DNA of 64,000 nucleotides, from positions 38,378,001 through 38,442,000 of the forward strand of contig NC_077222.1 in the NCBI RefSeq assembly GCF_024763615.1, written 5' to 3'. This document shows, piece by piece, positions 35,296 to 46,990 of the stretch. The DNA comes from Phlebotomus papatasi. Lineage: Eukaryota; Arthropoda; Insecta; Diptera; Psychodidae. Both the position numbers and the translations under genes were made by a program. Position 1 is the stretch's first letter, and every line of letters starts with the position of its first letter. The notes under the pieces are model-generated. The model had not been told where the DNA came from, did not search any database, and was given only the letters and a program-made list of their open reading frames with translations.

Positions 35296-35507
35296 GGGGA
35301 AACTGGGGCACCACCAAACACGGGGTAGCACCAAAAACTAATTTTTATTTCTTAACTACTTGGACTATCTCAACTATTTCTTCAATAGACAAGCATCCCT
35401 ATAGTGCCTATAAATTCCTATAGGTTTTGTCCTTAGAAGTCGAATATCTGATTAAAAAATCGCAGTGTTCAATGCTACCCCGTGTTTGGTGGTGCCCCAG
35501 TTTCCCC
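35296..35507. mobile_element. TA-flanked MITE of the GGGGAA-terminus group (E2)
   Basis: Left end GGGGAAACTGGGGCACCACC and right end GGTGGTGCCCCAGTTTCCCC are near-perfect inverted repeats of about 38 bp, flanked by TA. Within each end a 17-bp block occurs twice in tandem: GGGGCACCACCAAACAC then GGGGTAGCACCAAAAAC. Length 212 bp, close to E4 (213) and E6 (209). Confidence 0.9.
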
Positions 35508-36120
35508 TATTTCAAAAAAACTTGAATGGAATAAATTTTACAGAAATAATAATTTCACTGCGAAACAAAAATTTTAAAAATTATTCAACAATATTACTAA
35601 GGTACTATTCCAATGAAAAATGAAATGATAAAAGATTTTCCCTGAATACCGACTTCTCTTTGTGTTGGTTCCCGTCACGACTGTTTTCCTCAGTATCCGT
35701 CGTGTTCCAAAACCACTAAACAGTCGCGACAGAAACCAATGCAAAGAAAAGTCGGTAATGTAGACGCACATGAGAACAGATATGTGCTAAAAAAATGTTT
35801 GGGAGAAAAATTTGTCATAAATGATATTTTTTTTAGAAAATTAATTTCTTAAGAAGTGAAAAAGGTAAGACCATTCGATTCGAAATTCGATGTCTTTAAA
35901 AGATCATTTAGTCTTATTTTATCATCCTAATACCATTTTTTTTTTCAAAAAAATTCTCAATTTCAAAATTTGCAAAATATCCAAAGACCGCGTTAGGCCT
36001 ATTAGAGCTATTCTAATTTTGAGCAATTTTCATTTAAAATTGCTTGTTTAAAGGAAAGTTTCTGCAGAATAGAAGTCTTTAGGGAACGAAACTCAGAATT
36101 CTAGCAACAAAGGAAATGTA
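35508..36120. other. Intron sequence with an imperfect inverted stretch
   Basis: Around 35650-35755, ACCGACTTCTCTTTG and CAAAGAAAAGTCGGT are inverted, with TGGTTCCCGTCACGACTG and CAGTCGCGACAGAAACCA inside: a diverged palindromic element of about 105 bp. The rest is AT-rich and featureless. Confidence 0.5.
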
Positions 36121-36316
36121 GGCATGGTTTGCATACAGTGAACCTTCAAACGATGCGAATTTTCTCATTGTTTACAAAGAGCTCGTCCGTCATTTCTTAT
36201 CGATAAGATGGGTAATTGTTAACTTCTTGAGACGGGAGGTGTAATGGTAAATCTGCTCTTTGCAAACAAAAATAAAATTTTCAACGTTTGAAGGTTCGCT
36301 GTGTGCGAACCATGCC
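36121..36316. mobile_element. TA-flanked MITE, GGCATGGTTTGCA ends
   Basis: Left GGCATGGTTTGCATACAGTG with AACCTTCAAACG, right CGTTTGAAGGTT with GTGTGCGAACCATGCC: inverted repeats of about 34 bp with a few mismatches. TA on both sides (36119-36120, 36317-36318). Length 196 bp; single copy in this window. Confidence 0.85.
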
Positions 36317-38814
36317 TATATTCCCCAGAAGATTTTGTTTTCTTGAAAAACTAGATCTCTATTAGTCTCTGACAATGTATAATCGGTGTATCGGAACGTA
36401 GATACTCAAATAACTTCATATAAGTCTGATAAGCTGAATATTAGTTAAATCATGAGGCAGAAAACTGTTCAAATGTTATTATTTTTAACATTAAGCTCAA
36501 ACTCACACCATACAGTGTATACGAACTATCATATAGGCCAATATATATTTTCATTCAGAATCTTCAGTTTTTTTTTAATAAATAAATGAAGGAAAGTTTT
36601 AGACTTTAGAGTAATGCTTAACCCATTCAGTCAATGTACCAGAAATACTTTAGATAGAATGTTCATATTTTAGGAATAGTTTCCTACAGATTAATAGATG
36701 AATTTTTTGAAAAGAATTTTTTTTATCTCTTATGGGGGCGCGGGGAGCCGCCCTCAAACACGCGCCTTAACGGTCACTGAATTTAAATTCTGTACATTAA
36801 TTCATTACAAACTCTTTTGATTTAGATAGAGTAACTATCCAAGAATAACACATTAACAACCAGAATTCAAATCAGGAAAGAGGATGAAGGTCAATTTTAA
36901 CAAATTCGACGGGATGTCGAATTTTCCGTCTGCCATTTTGAGCAAAATTTTTGTATGATTTCACGCAAAGCGAGAAAAGAACAACAAAATGTATTCCCAT
37001 CTCTGTCACGCTATTTTTTTCAAGTAATTGAAGGACTAAAGTAACTAAAAATTGATTCCCGACAGAAATTCGAATATCAATTGCCCTGGAATAAATCATC
37101 TAAAATCACTCAATTTGCGTATGATGTATAATACCATGGTAAGGAATGGGTTAAGGAAAAACGATACACAGGTGTTTACGGCCCTGCTTTACATCAAAGT
37201 TATCCACATTTTTAGAGACATTGTGGTATGTGTCTTAGCGGTCTTAGCTAACCGTTGCGTTGTCTGTCTTTAACGTTTAAAGAGTTCTTTGATAGGCCAA
37301 ACAAAGTTCTTATGAAGAAACTGACAGTTAATTGAAGAGATATTGAATTATTATAAAGTTATTGAAATTTAATAATGCACCTGAATTGTATGGTGTGAGT
37401 AATAATTAAAGATCCTCCCAGTACGAAGTACAAAGGAAGTATCAAATAACTTGCGCAGTCTTTAGAAACTATGTACATATATGTCCTATATGTCCGTATG
37501 TATCATGCTGGGAAGCTGATAAAAGATTTCCCAAGTGAGAATTGAGGTGGTAGAGTGGAAATAAAAATGAAACAATATGATAGTTCTGCTGGATTGTTCA
37601 CATTTGTGACCTTTCTTCGGGCTATATAACCATCACACATGAGTACAACAAACTCACAAGAGCAGTGCCTTGAGAAAATTACCAAAAAGTGGTGACAAAG
37701 TAAAACTCTTTTATTGCAATTTTCATCGTTACTCACTCGTCGTGTCTTTTTCCCACAATACACCCCGACTTTCCCTCCACCAAAGAACCCTAAGGGTATG
37801 AGTGTGTCATTTTTTCTCAGAATTTGCCATCCCTTTTGTCACTACAAGGGTGAGATGAAAAATCAAATGCACTTGACTTCCTTGGCAAGGAAAGACATAG
37901 AAAAGACAATGGATCATCTGGAAATATTTTGGAAAAAAAAACAACGTCGATGAATCCTTGCCGTTCTTCCTTCATTTTTCTCCTCCTGTCCTCGTCCCTT
38001 TCGTACATCTGCGCTGTGTCCATGAAAATTCTGAAGAATTTCTCTTTATGCGCCAACTGCTCACAGGGTTATTATAATGAAAAATATCAGATATGACAGA
38101 AATGTCTCGAAATGTGTGTTCTTTTTTTCTATCTTTCCCCCTTATTTCTTTGTCATTTTGGAAAATTGCTAAAATAATACGATGGAGCACCGTCAGTGAG
38201 CGCAAAAGATGAGAAAACCACAATATTTTATTCTAGAATTCCATCTTTTTACTCCGTTTACATGCTAAAACACTGACTTTATGAAAATTCATTGTAGACT
38301 TCTTCCTATTTTCTCCAACTTATTCACGGGGGAGAGAAAAGTTTAAGGACGGTGAAGAAAAAGATATAAATAAAATAAAACTTGTCATCAGAATATAAAT
38401 TTCCCTCACCCGTGTTTCTCTTAGAAAAAGCCCCATCGAAAAGATGCCTCTCACGAGGGTTCAGAAAATAAAGTAGAACTTAAAGCTATACCATCGGGTT
38501 TCACATGCCATTAAATGGATTTCCATTTATGAATCCGAGGCACTTTTTCATTTTTTATGTCATTTTCCTCATGTGCATAGTAATAAAGTTACCTTAATTC
38601 CGAAGAATCTTACACGTATTTCTACTACCATCCATATAGAACTTTCCGGTATAAACAAAAAATCTGATAATGTTCAAAATGATTGACTTTTTAAAAATGA
38701 ACTTTATATAAAACATTTCTAAATATGAAAGGGCTCTTGTAATCATACCCTTGCTCTATGAATTACCTTTTTAGGGAGGCTCCTTTGCCGTAACTACAGA
38801 TTCTAAATGAACGT
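36317..38814. other. Intron sequence, largely unique
   Basis: 36740-36770 contains a short GC-rich patch (GGGGGCGCGGGGAGCCGCCC). 37500-38560 is less AT-rich and unique-looking. Overlapping frames on both strands (37503-38223) show no recognisable domain. No klg-like exon was found here. Confidence 0.4.
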
Positions 38815-39120
38815 ACCCTTATGTTTAGTAATAACCTTCCCAATTTTAGAGTTCTTTTCGGTAAAGGTTTATCCTGTACGGATTCAATGATAGAAGGAAC
38901 TTACCTAGAAACCCGCTGAAATTTCGAATTATACCGAAGAGTTACACGAAAGTGAATAAGCTTATGAAAAGGATATTTATTTTAATTAAGTTAAAATTCA
39001 CATTTGTGTGTCAAGAATACCGAAAGTTCTAAATGGAAAAACAATCAGGGCTAAAATGGTAAATTTGTGAACTTGAACTTTAGACTTCCGGTCATTTTCG
39101 AATAGATTCGGCGTGGCTTT
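38815..39120 (+). repeat. Dispersed repeat, copy 1
   Basis: Blocks such as TACGGATTCAATGATAGAAG, GAACTTACCTAGAAACCCGC, GTGTCAAGAATACCGAAAG, AACAATCAGGGCTAAAATGG and AGACTTCCGGTCATTTTCGA occur in the same order at 40065-40450. The second copy has extra sequence in the middle. Possibly an unclassified MITE or a segmental duplication. Confidence 0.65.
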
Positions 39121-40064
39121 GAAGTCACTTCCCAAAAGAAAATTTATCCAGTTACTTTCCATCTCATCATTGAAATTGAATTTTGAGTTCAGTTTCATAT
39201 TTTTGCAAAAACATTCTGAATTTCTTTTGTTTGTGAATTTGTGATAATAATTTCGCAGAGTTTCAAGCTTATAAGTGGGCATTTCATCTTCCCCATTGAT
39301 GGCCAAATTTTGTTTCAGGTAGAGATTTTTCATACTCTATTCTTTAACGAAACGGACCTACGGGTAATTAAACGGTTATAAAAATTGATTTATTTCCCCT
39401 GTATTACTTGTACTACAATCATAATTTCATTGATCGAATAAATAAAAATGTCACCTGAAGCTGAGAGTTTCAAAGTATTTTACTTAACGGATAGAATTTA
39501 CATTCGCTGACGAAGATCGCAGATTCGTGATTCATGATCCAATTGTGCACGATCGAGCAAGAAAGCTAGACAAAAGATTGCACAAATTTATTGAAATAAA
39601 GTGGTTAATTGTTGAAAAGAAAATTTCACATGGGCACTACATGACCAGATTGTTGTGTAGATAATACACAATATTCACAGTTTAGAGTTAAATTAGCGTA
39701 CAAAAAAATAAATTAAGAATGTCAAAGTCGTAATTGAATGCCTCCATTTGCTTTATTTTATAAATACAAAGACAGCTGGAACACTTCTTAGGTTTTAGCT
39801 GGGACTTTTCCCAGCTTATGCTATTCAAAGGAAATCCATACCTCGTCCAACTAATTCCATATTTAACAGTTGTAACACTACGAATATCTAATTTTCTGAA
39901 AATTGTTTTTGCGATAGTCTATCTAATGGATCATTATTCTAAAGATAAAACTATAAGAGAGATCGACTTTTATGTTTTGAAAATTATCGCTTTAATTACT
40001 AGGTATAGGTATTGACTAGTGACGTTAGACCCATTATGCCCTAGACACACTCCTCTCGTTCAGT
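39121..40064. other. Intron sequence, nothing recognised
   Basis: AT-rich sequence between the two copies of the dispersed repeat; no element or coding segment was recognised. Confidence 0.4.
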
Positions 40065-40450
40065 AATAATCTTCCCGATTTGAGAGCTCTCTCCGGTAGA
40101 GGTTTTTCCTTTACCGATTCGAAAGTATATCAGAGAGAACTTACCTAAAAACGCGTTGGAAGTTCGAACGTTTAAACCGACGAGTTACACAAAAATGAGC
40201 AAGTTCCTAAAAAGGACATCTCTTTGAGTGAAAGTGCAATTAAGACATTCTGCCATCCTGAATTTCCATAAAACTACACAAAAATTCACTTTTTGCAGCA
40301 AACTTTGCACACTGTTGTTGACATTGTTGACGATTGAAGTGTCAAGAATATCGAAATTCAAAATGGCAGAACAATCAGCGCTAAAGCGGCGAGTACGTTA
40401 ACTTGCATTTTAGGCTTCCGGTAGATTTTCGAATGGGTTTCGCTATCCTT
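40065..40450 (+). repeat. Dispersed repeat, copy 2
   Basis: It parallels 38815-39120: TTACCGATTCGAAAGTATAT, GAACTTACCTAAAAACGCG, GTGTCAAGAATATCGAAA, AACAATCAGCGCTAAAGCGG, AGGCTTCCGGTAGATTTTCG. It carries about 90 bp in the middle (near 40250-40330) not present in copy 1. Confidence 0.65.
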
Positions 40451-40498
40451 TGGTCTGGCTTTGTCTCTTCGAAAGGTTATTATTGAACGGAGCCACTT

Positions 40499-40617
40499 GC
40501 AACTTAAGGCGAGAGGCGACTTAATGGAAAATGATGGAAATGCACTTTAACCATTATTTCTAATATAATTACGCTAAGCTGTCTCTCGGCTAATCCTCAT
40601 GTCTGTCAAGGCCCTTA
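40499..40617. mobile_element. Small MITE, ACTTAAGCCGA family, copy 3
   Basis: It starts GCAACTTAAGGCGAGAGGCG and ends CTGTCTCTCGGCTAATCC with trailing GTCTGTCAAGGCCCTTAC. It is close to the copy at 11540-11640 across its whole length. Confidence 0.7.
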
Positions 40618-40773
40618 CATATTTGCCGATCAGACATAGTAGACCTGGTAGACAGTATCGGTGAATACTATACTTGAATACTAGAATAAATCCGAATCTA
40701 ATGTACGATTTAGTATATGCATCAACACCTGAGGAGGCCCGCTGCAGATAGGAAAGTAATGTACTAAATTGAC

Positions 40774-40888
40774 CTACGGCTTAAGCCGAGAAATGGTCTG
40801 GTTAGTGGGAAACTGATGGGAATTTAGTCAAATTATTTATTTTGATCATAATTATACGTTAAGCCGTCTCGCGGCTTAAGTCGTAAAT
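40774..40888. mobile_element. Small MITE, ACTTAAGCCGA family, copy 4
   Basis: Ends TACGGCTTAAGCCGAGAAAT and CGTCTCGCGGCTTAAGTCG are clear inverted repeats; interior ATTTTGATCATAATTATACG. Related to the copy at 11657-11766. Confidence 0.7.
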
Positions 40889-41000
40889 GAAACCAACACA
40901 AAACGATTTAAAGAAAATCGATATTTTTTCGTCGGATATAAGTATTCGCTTTTGTATACTCTCTACAAATAATCCAACGAAAAGGATATTTTCGAAAGTA

Positions 41001-42311
41001 AAGCATGTCCACGATAAAATTGTTCCAAATGATTTGATATTTTTATGACATTATGTCACTAGCTTCGCATTTTCGTTGTATGTAAGCGTTGTAACACGTT
41101 TTTTTTACCTTTCTTTTGGTGAAACTCTCATCAAATTCTGTTCATTTTTCACTAAGATACGAAATAATAATGGAAAAGAGAAGGGAACTGATCGTGTACA
41201 CGTGTCTAAAAAATCCTGGAATCAATTACGCGAACCTTGGCAAAACTCATAAATACCTCACGCCAGACCGTCTGCAGAGTGATTCTTCGATTCTTGGACA
41301 GTAAAAACACTGTCCAGAAACCTGGATGTAAAAAAAAATCGGGGTATTGGAGATCGAAATTTGGAGAAAAAGGTGATCATACGCTACAAGAACAATAATT
41401 CGACATCTGTGAGGGATATGGCTAAAAAACTTAAATGTTCTCCCAGTCTTGTGTACAAAATCAAACAGAGGAATGGACTGAAGACTTTTAAGGCCCAAGC
41501 AGCCCCTCATTGCACGGGTGTACAAAGTTAGTCAGCTACAACACGAGCTCGAAGGCTGAACGATAAGATGATGTCTGGCTTTAGTGGGTGCATCTTGATG
41601 GATGATGAAACATACGTAAAAGGAGACTTCAAACAATTACCAGGACAACAACATTAGACCGCAAAGACTCGCACAGGATGTAAGAAATAGTACAGGTACA
41701 AAAATTATGAAAAGTTTCCAAACAAAAAAAATTATTTTGGATGGCGATCTGCTCATGTGGACGCCAGAGCGAGGCGTTCTTCATGGAGGGCAACATGAAC
41801 TCGTCAATTCACATCACGGAGTGCCTCCAAAAACGCCTTTTGCCTCTGTACAGATGCCATGACATACCCCCGATCTTCTGGCCAGATTTGGCGTGGTACC
41901 ATTACTCAAAAGCAACCAAAGAATGGTACGAGGAGAGCGATGTTCGTTATGTACCCATGGAGATGAATCCGCCAAACACTTCAAATCTCCGTCCAGTTGA
42001 AACATATTGGGCTATTATCAAATACGATCTGAAGAAGAAGGCTAAACGCGTCAAGAACATCGATGACTTCAAGAAAAAATGGAATGAAACAACTAAGAAC
42101 CGCGGTGATGATCTTGTACAGACCTTGATGGGAGGACTCAAGAAGAAGATTCGAGATTTCGTCAATCAAATACTCGAATAAAAAATGTATTAAATATCTT
42201 AAAAATCTACAATGAAATTAAGTTTCAAAAAATATTTTTCTTTTTTTTATATTATGTAGACTTAATTTTTAAAACATTATTCTTGGAAACAATTTTGTCG
42301 TGGACACGCTT
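41001..42311 (+). mobile_element. DD37E-type Tc1/mariner transposon, degenerate
   Basis: Terminal inverted repeats of about 28 bp: left AAGCATGTCCACGATAAAAT at 41001, right end the complement of AAGCGTGTCCACGACAAAAT ending at 42311. They differ by about two substitutions and one indel. TA lies on both outer sides (40999-41000, 42312-42313), the target duplication of the IS630-Tc1-mariner superfamily. The element of about 1.31 kb encloses one broken transposase gene. It sits in the long klg-like intron in the same orientation as the host gene. The D-to-E spacing of 37 residues places it in the DD37E group first described from mosquitoes. Confidence 0.9.
41116..42181 (+). pseudogene. DD37E transposase, inactivated
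   Basis: This was a transposase of the IS630-Tc1-mariner superfamily. Remains in order: an N-terminal DNA-binding region, with an RQTVCRVILRFLDSKNTVQ-like helix-turn-helix from about 41258 in another frame than the start; a second helix region (VRDMAKKLKCSPSLVYKIK); the first catalytic Asp in MDDETY (codon at 41601); then a 146-codon open segment from 41741 carrying WQAICSC-like sequence, the second Asp in FWPDLAWYH (41885-41887) and Glu in RPVETYW (41999-42001). Exactly 37 residues separate Asp and Glu. A lysine-rich C-terminus ends at a TAA at 42179. At least three frameshifts (near 41250, 41340, and between 41640 and 41740) and an in-frame TAG at 41529 make it non-functional. The spacing between the first and second Asp regions is short, so some sequence may be deleted. 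Confidence 0.88.
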
Positions 42312-43000
42312 TAGCATTTGTAAGACAGCTGTTTAAATGCTTACAAATCTAAATTTGAGCTAACTCATCTATAGAAGTCCTTGAGTATCTTCCCAGTTTT
42401 TGTGCATATAAAAGATCCTGCATTACACAATCCAAAATTGTCTCTAAAGAATCTCACTAGTCACAGGCTTATCCAGGCTTATCATTGGTTTTCTAATGAT
42501 CTCGTGCTCTTATAATATCTTTTTTACAATGATCTTAACAATTTGTCGCTTTCCTCGTGAAGTCTTAACTATATTTAAGTAGTGCTGATAAATTGCAGTT
42601 CAGTTCATAGAAGACAGTCACAATAAACAAGTCAGTCTTTCCCAGTGTTTCCATAAAGATGGAAAACTGATCTAAGTCACAATATATTGATTTTTCTCTT
42701 AAGCACATTCTGTTTGGTTTGACTTGTAACCAATTTACAAGATAATAGAATTATTCATTGTGTATCATAAAAAATAAGTGTTTAAGATAGATAAAATGCA
42801 TTTGATTATTTCTATATATTTTGTTATATCTGTGGCGATTTTACATCTATCTGCTTTACCAGGTTAAGCAAGTGAACATTAAATTATCATTTATAATTTA
42901 CTGCTAAATATTTAAATGAAATTTGCTTAGCAAGTTTAATTAATTTGTTTAGGAGGTTAATTACGATAATATTGAGGGAGCACCCAAGAAAGTGGTTATA
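42312..43000. other. Intron sequence, nothing recognised
   Basis: AT-rich. A short frame near 42796-42865 reads hydrophobic residues (MHLIISIYFVISVAILHLSA), superficially like a signal peptide, but it stops at the TAA at 42866 and has no supporting context. Confidence 0.35.
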
Positions 43001-43338
43001 CAGTAAAGTCTATCAAATCTAATTCTCTCAAATTCAAACGACAGTTGAATTCAAAATGTCAATTGCGGAGTTATGTTAAAAACGTAAAAAAAATCGTGTT
43101 GTGGATGATTGAAAATCACATTTCTGTGCTACTTCCTGAATATTTACATACATTATTAGTGTATAAAATGAAAAGGAAATTCCTCACCAAGAAAATTTTT
43201 GAGAAAGTATGGGTATTTGATTCGGAGTACAATTTAATCTCTCGTAAGTTCCCTTAGTTTTAAAAATAACGTTCGAATTTGAGAGACGAGAAGTGTTAAA
43301 AATATTCATTTAGGATTCGAATTTAGAAGATTCTACTG
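43001..43338. mobile_element. TA-flanked MITE, CAGTARA ends
   Basis: Left end CAGTAAAGTCTATCAAATCT and right end ATTTAGAAGATTCTACTG are diverged inverted repeats, flanked by TA (42999-43000, 43339-43340). Subterminal CTCTCAAATTCAAACG pairs with CGTTCGAATTTGAGAG. Related terminus to the element at 12366-12599. Length 338 bp. Confidence 0.75.
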
Positions 43339-43472
43339 TAATTCAGAATCCGCGCAAAACTTTCTTCGTATAACTTCAAATTTTACATTTCGAAGTCTAC
43401 CGTGGAGTTCATGTTTGAGGAACTTCACTGTATTTATTTATTTTCACAATTGACAGAATTGTAGTTTAATAA

Positions 43473-43729
43473 CACTGAGTGAGGGAAATCTGGAGAAGTT
43501 AAAATAACATCCTGCAAATGTTTACTTTACCCTGCAGTATTGATCCGAAATCGGTGTAAATATTATGCTTTTTAGGTGTATTAGGGGTTAAAGTTACCCT
43601 TTTTCATGTTAATTATACCATTAAAAAAGTGTAAAATTAACATTAAAAAATGCTGATATATTTTTACACCTAAAAAGTGTTAAAGTTATGAGGAAGAAAA
43701 GTTAATCAAACCCCCTTTTTTTCTCAGTG
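43473..43729 (+). mobile_element. MITE, CACTGAGAGAAA family, copy 3
   Basis: Ends CACTGAGTGAGGGAAATC and TTTTTCTCAGTG; interior CTGCAGTATTGATCCGAAAT and TGCTGATATATTTTTACACC match the other copies. 257 bp. The left terminus has a small GTGA insertion. No clear TA duplication. Confidence 0.85.
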
Positions 43730-45714
43730 AATGATTATTTCCATTATAATTACGCTAAGATATATCCTGCTCTTTGACTCATTCTCTATCCTATAACGGC
43801 CCTAAAAAATTAATAAACAAGATAAAGCTAATCTTCAAAAAATTTAAAATAAACACTTAAAAAAACTTTTAATAGAACATTTCCTAAATACAGAAAAGCA
43901 TAATTTTGTGCACAAGAGCTTGTTATCACTTGAAGATAATTTTCACGCGTGTATACGAAAAGTTGAATGAAGCCAAAACGGATGCTGAGTCACAATTCTA
44001 TGAAAACATGAAAACCTTTATAAGAGCTCGTTTTACATTTTCGTGCAAGGCAAAATTTTCCACCCTTTTCAAGTCCCTTGAGAACGTAGAAATGAGCAAT
44101 GAAGAAAGAGCACGAAATTGATGAGGAAGAGTTCTATATACGCTCAACATTTTCTCAATGGAGTTTTCTGTTCTTTCCCATTTTTTTTTGAAGCTTCAAC
44201 ATTTTCCGGTTGCGAGAGGGATGTTCTCGAAAACAGTACCAATACATATGAATATGATGGCAAAAAATGCGTATACGCAAGTAAATTACGAAAAATCCTT
44301 GGTGCTCTTTTGCGCGTATATGAGATTCCCTTTCAGGAGCATTGTCGGTCGCTTTATTTGTGCCATGAGACCTCATTGGGAAAAAAGTGAGAACAGCATA
44401 TGCTTTATGCTTCCGGCATAAACACAATTTGCCCATCAAAGTGGGAGGGAAAAGCTTTCTCATCTCTGAGGTGTCCTTTTGCCATTCCTCCTTCCAACAA
44501 TGCTGTACATCAGAATTTACCGCAAAATCATATTTTTTTCCACAACAAGTTCATATTTTCGATTCATACAGCGTCTCTTGTGGCTTTCCTTTGTTACCTT
44601 TCCATATTACTTACTCAGAATTTGGTGAGAATTTGACAAAGGAAGCTTTTACTGCACTTAGAACAAAGAATAAACATGTTTAGGAATTTAGTGCTTTACC
44701 TTTCTTTCTACAAAAAGCTTTCCACGTGCCACTTAGATGAGTAATAATAGCGAAAAAAATGGATACGAAATTAAATTTTCCCTTTGCCAGGGCATGTTCT
44801 AAATAAAACAAATAAATAAAAGGAATGTTTCGATACTCGGCTACAATTCCAATTTTGCTTCTTACGGTCTTACAGAAATGAATAACACCATAATTTAAAA
44901 ATTCTAAACTGTTTGATTTTGATTTTGACAGCTAGTTTTGACAGCAACATCTCGCGCCATCTGCACGTAACGTCATACGATTACTCGCAATTTTCATAAA
45001 AGAATTTGAAAATCTTCAATGATTAATAATTTTTTAGAAGTCTGTTCAATCACTTTCATAACAATTTTTTAAGCAGAAATATTTAGAATCACACTAAGAT
45101 AATTTTAAATTCTGAAATACATTACAACTCTGTATTTAAATTTTAATATTTGAATTCAAAGAGAGTGAAACAGCAGATATGTTTATAAACCGATTTTTTT
45201 TTCAAGTTGCCACCGATGTAGAGTTTAAATATCGAGATATCTAATTGCGATCTTCGACGACTCCCTCAAAAGTGAATCTTTAGACTTTTTTTTACCCTTT
45301 TTCCCATTATTTTGAAAATGTAATCAATAATTTTGTATTTTAGGATAAGTCTTGCGGGTATTCTAGACTAATATTTCACTTATAGGACGGCATTTATGAT
45401 CGAAAAATTTTCGACAACGAATTTTCTAAAGTAGGGAGTCCGTGATGCAATTCGTATAATCAGGGGGGTGACATTATATCTGAAAAATACGACCGGTTTT
45501 AGTGTAAATTTTTCCCTGTTTTCGTACACATTTCACGATATATCTAAAACTATGTAGGTTTCCAATTTGGGGTTTTCGGTAGCCTATTCAATATTAAGTT
45601 GGTTTTTATTTTGTATTTGTATTTTTTGCTAATTCATTCTACAGTGACAGAAAACAGCTAATAAACTCAAAAGTATTTTCGGCTCTCTAGAAATATATGG
45701 GAGCATTGGAAGCG
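43730..45714. other. Intron sequence, largely unique
   Basis: The segment after the MITE (43735-43800) has ATAATTACGCTAAG, recalling the ACTTAAGCCGA MITE interior, but no ends. 44100-44700 is a less AT-rich patch with overlapping frames on both strands and no recognisable domain. 44930-45640 is AT-rich and featureless. Confidence 0.4.
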
Positions 45715-46220
45715 TCATACCCCTGCGTATAATCGTTCGGCTCTTAGGCGATGTGGCCCTGGCCCGACTGTCACATTTGTAAGTTCAAGTAAATTCGAGT
45801 AAGATTTTGCCAGGGGTCAGTTCTCCATTTCGGATCTTATTCTATCTTACTCCTATTCTATCTTATCCCCCAATACGGGTAGCCGCTCCATATCACAGCT
45901 CTGTCGGCAACCAGTACTGCTACTATATCACAGCATCTCTTCTCGGCGTGTGTTTGGATCAGTGACACTGAATGTTTGTATCGACTGAAGTACCACTTTC
46001 ATGTTGAAACTCGTTCTCGTACCAGCCTCTATTGTTTTTGAAGTGGTTCACTTTTTTGCCAATATGCACCATTGACATTACTATTCATTCATTCACTGGA
46101 CAAATTCAAAGCTGATATGGCATGAGAAATCTTTTTCTGCTGCTGCTCGGCTTTGAACCCGAGACCTCACAGTCATAGAGCCACTATATCCGCTGACCCA
46201 CTTGAGGCTCTAAGTTCGAG
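45715..46220 (-). mobile_element. tRNA-derived SINE-like element (family D)
   Basis: On the minus strand the head at about 46145-46215 has a GTGGGTCAGCGGATATAGTG box-A-like region and a CTCGGGTTCAAAGCCGAG box-B region. A less AT-rich body follows, ending with direct repeats of AAGATAGAATA near 45835-45865. The body is not shared with families A-C in this window. Single copy here, so the length is uncertain. It is not a functional tRNA because the cloverleaf does not close. Confidence 0.5.
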
Positions 46221-46990
46221 TTTCACACGGTGCAAATGATTGAAATGTCTGAACTAACATATTTCTCAGAAACATTGTAATCCGAATTTTTATTTATTTA
46301 TTTTTTTTTTTTAATTTATTTTGTCTATTTTTATAGATAATTCGAGCAAAATATAGAGTTCAGAAATATATTAATATAATGGTATTTATAATCGATTTTG
46401 GTGTTATAATTATTTACATAACATCGATCGAAATTAGATTTCATTCTGTTCTGTATGCTATAGACTTGAAAGAACACAAAAAGTTTCGATTAAGTACCAT
46501 GTTTAACATCTCATAAAACAAGAAAATAATGTATAGAAAAAAAACTTTTCAGTCTGTAGATTTTTTAGTGTCTTGGAAGAAGAATTGATTAAAAATTCTT
46601 CAGAACTGTCCCCAGCCTCTCTTCAAATTGTTGAGTGTCGTTGAGGAAATATTTTCCCATTATGAGAAATTGAAAATTAAAGCCACTTCCAAGGTAACAC
46701 TGGAAAGCTCTATCTTTTGAGCCTGGGTAGCATCTGAAGTTGATTGGAATGTCAGTCACAAGGGGGTTGTTTATAAATGAGAGACACACATTGATGGTGT
46801 GCTATCTAGGAAATAAACTGCAAAATGGGGAAGAGATAAGGCAATCTATTTCAACACCCTCCCATAATCAACTCCTTTGCATGCACCCTCTTCTATTCAA
46901 TTGAAGCGAACACCTATGAAGAATACTACAGAAGGGACAATCGAATAACGAAAAAGCTACTTTTTATAATATAATATTTTTTCTGAAGTA
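46221..46990. other. Intron sequence, nothing recognised
   Basis: AT-rich with a T homopolymer near 46300. A unique patch at 46600-46920 carries no recognisable feature. Confidence 0.4.

Noticed and set aside
42796..42866. Short hydrophobic signal-peptide-like frame
   Set aside because: It stops after about 23 codons. A splice donor was not evident, and AT-rich DNA often encodes hydrophobic runs.
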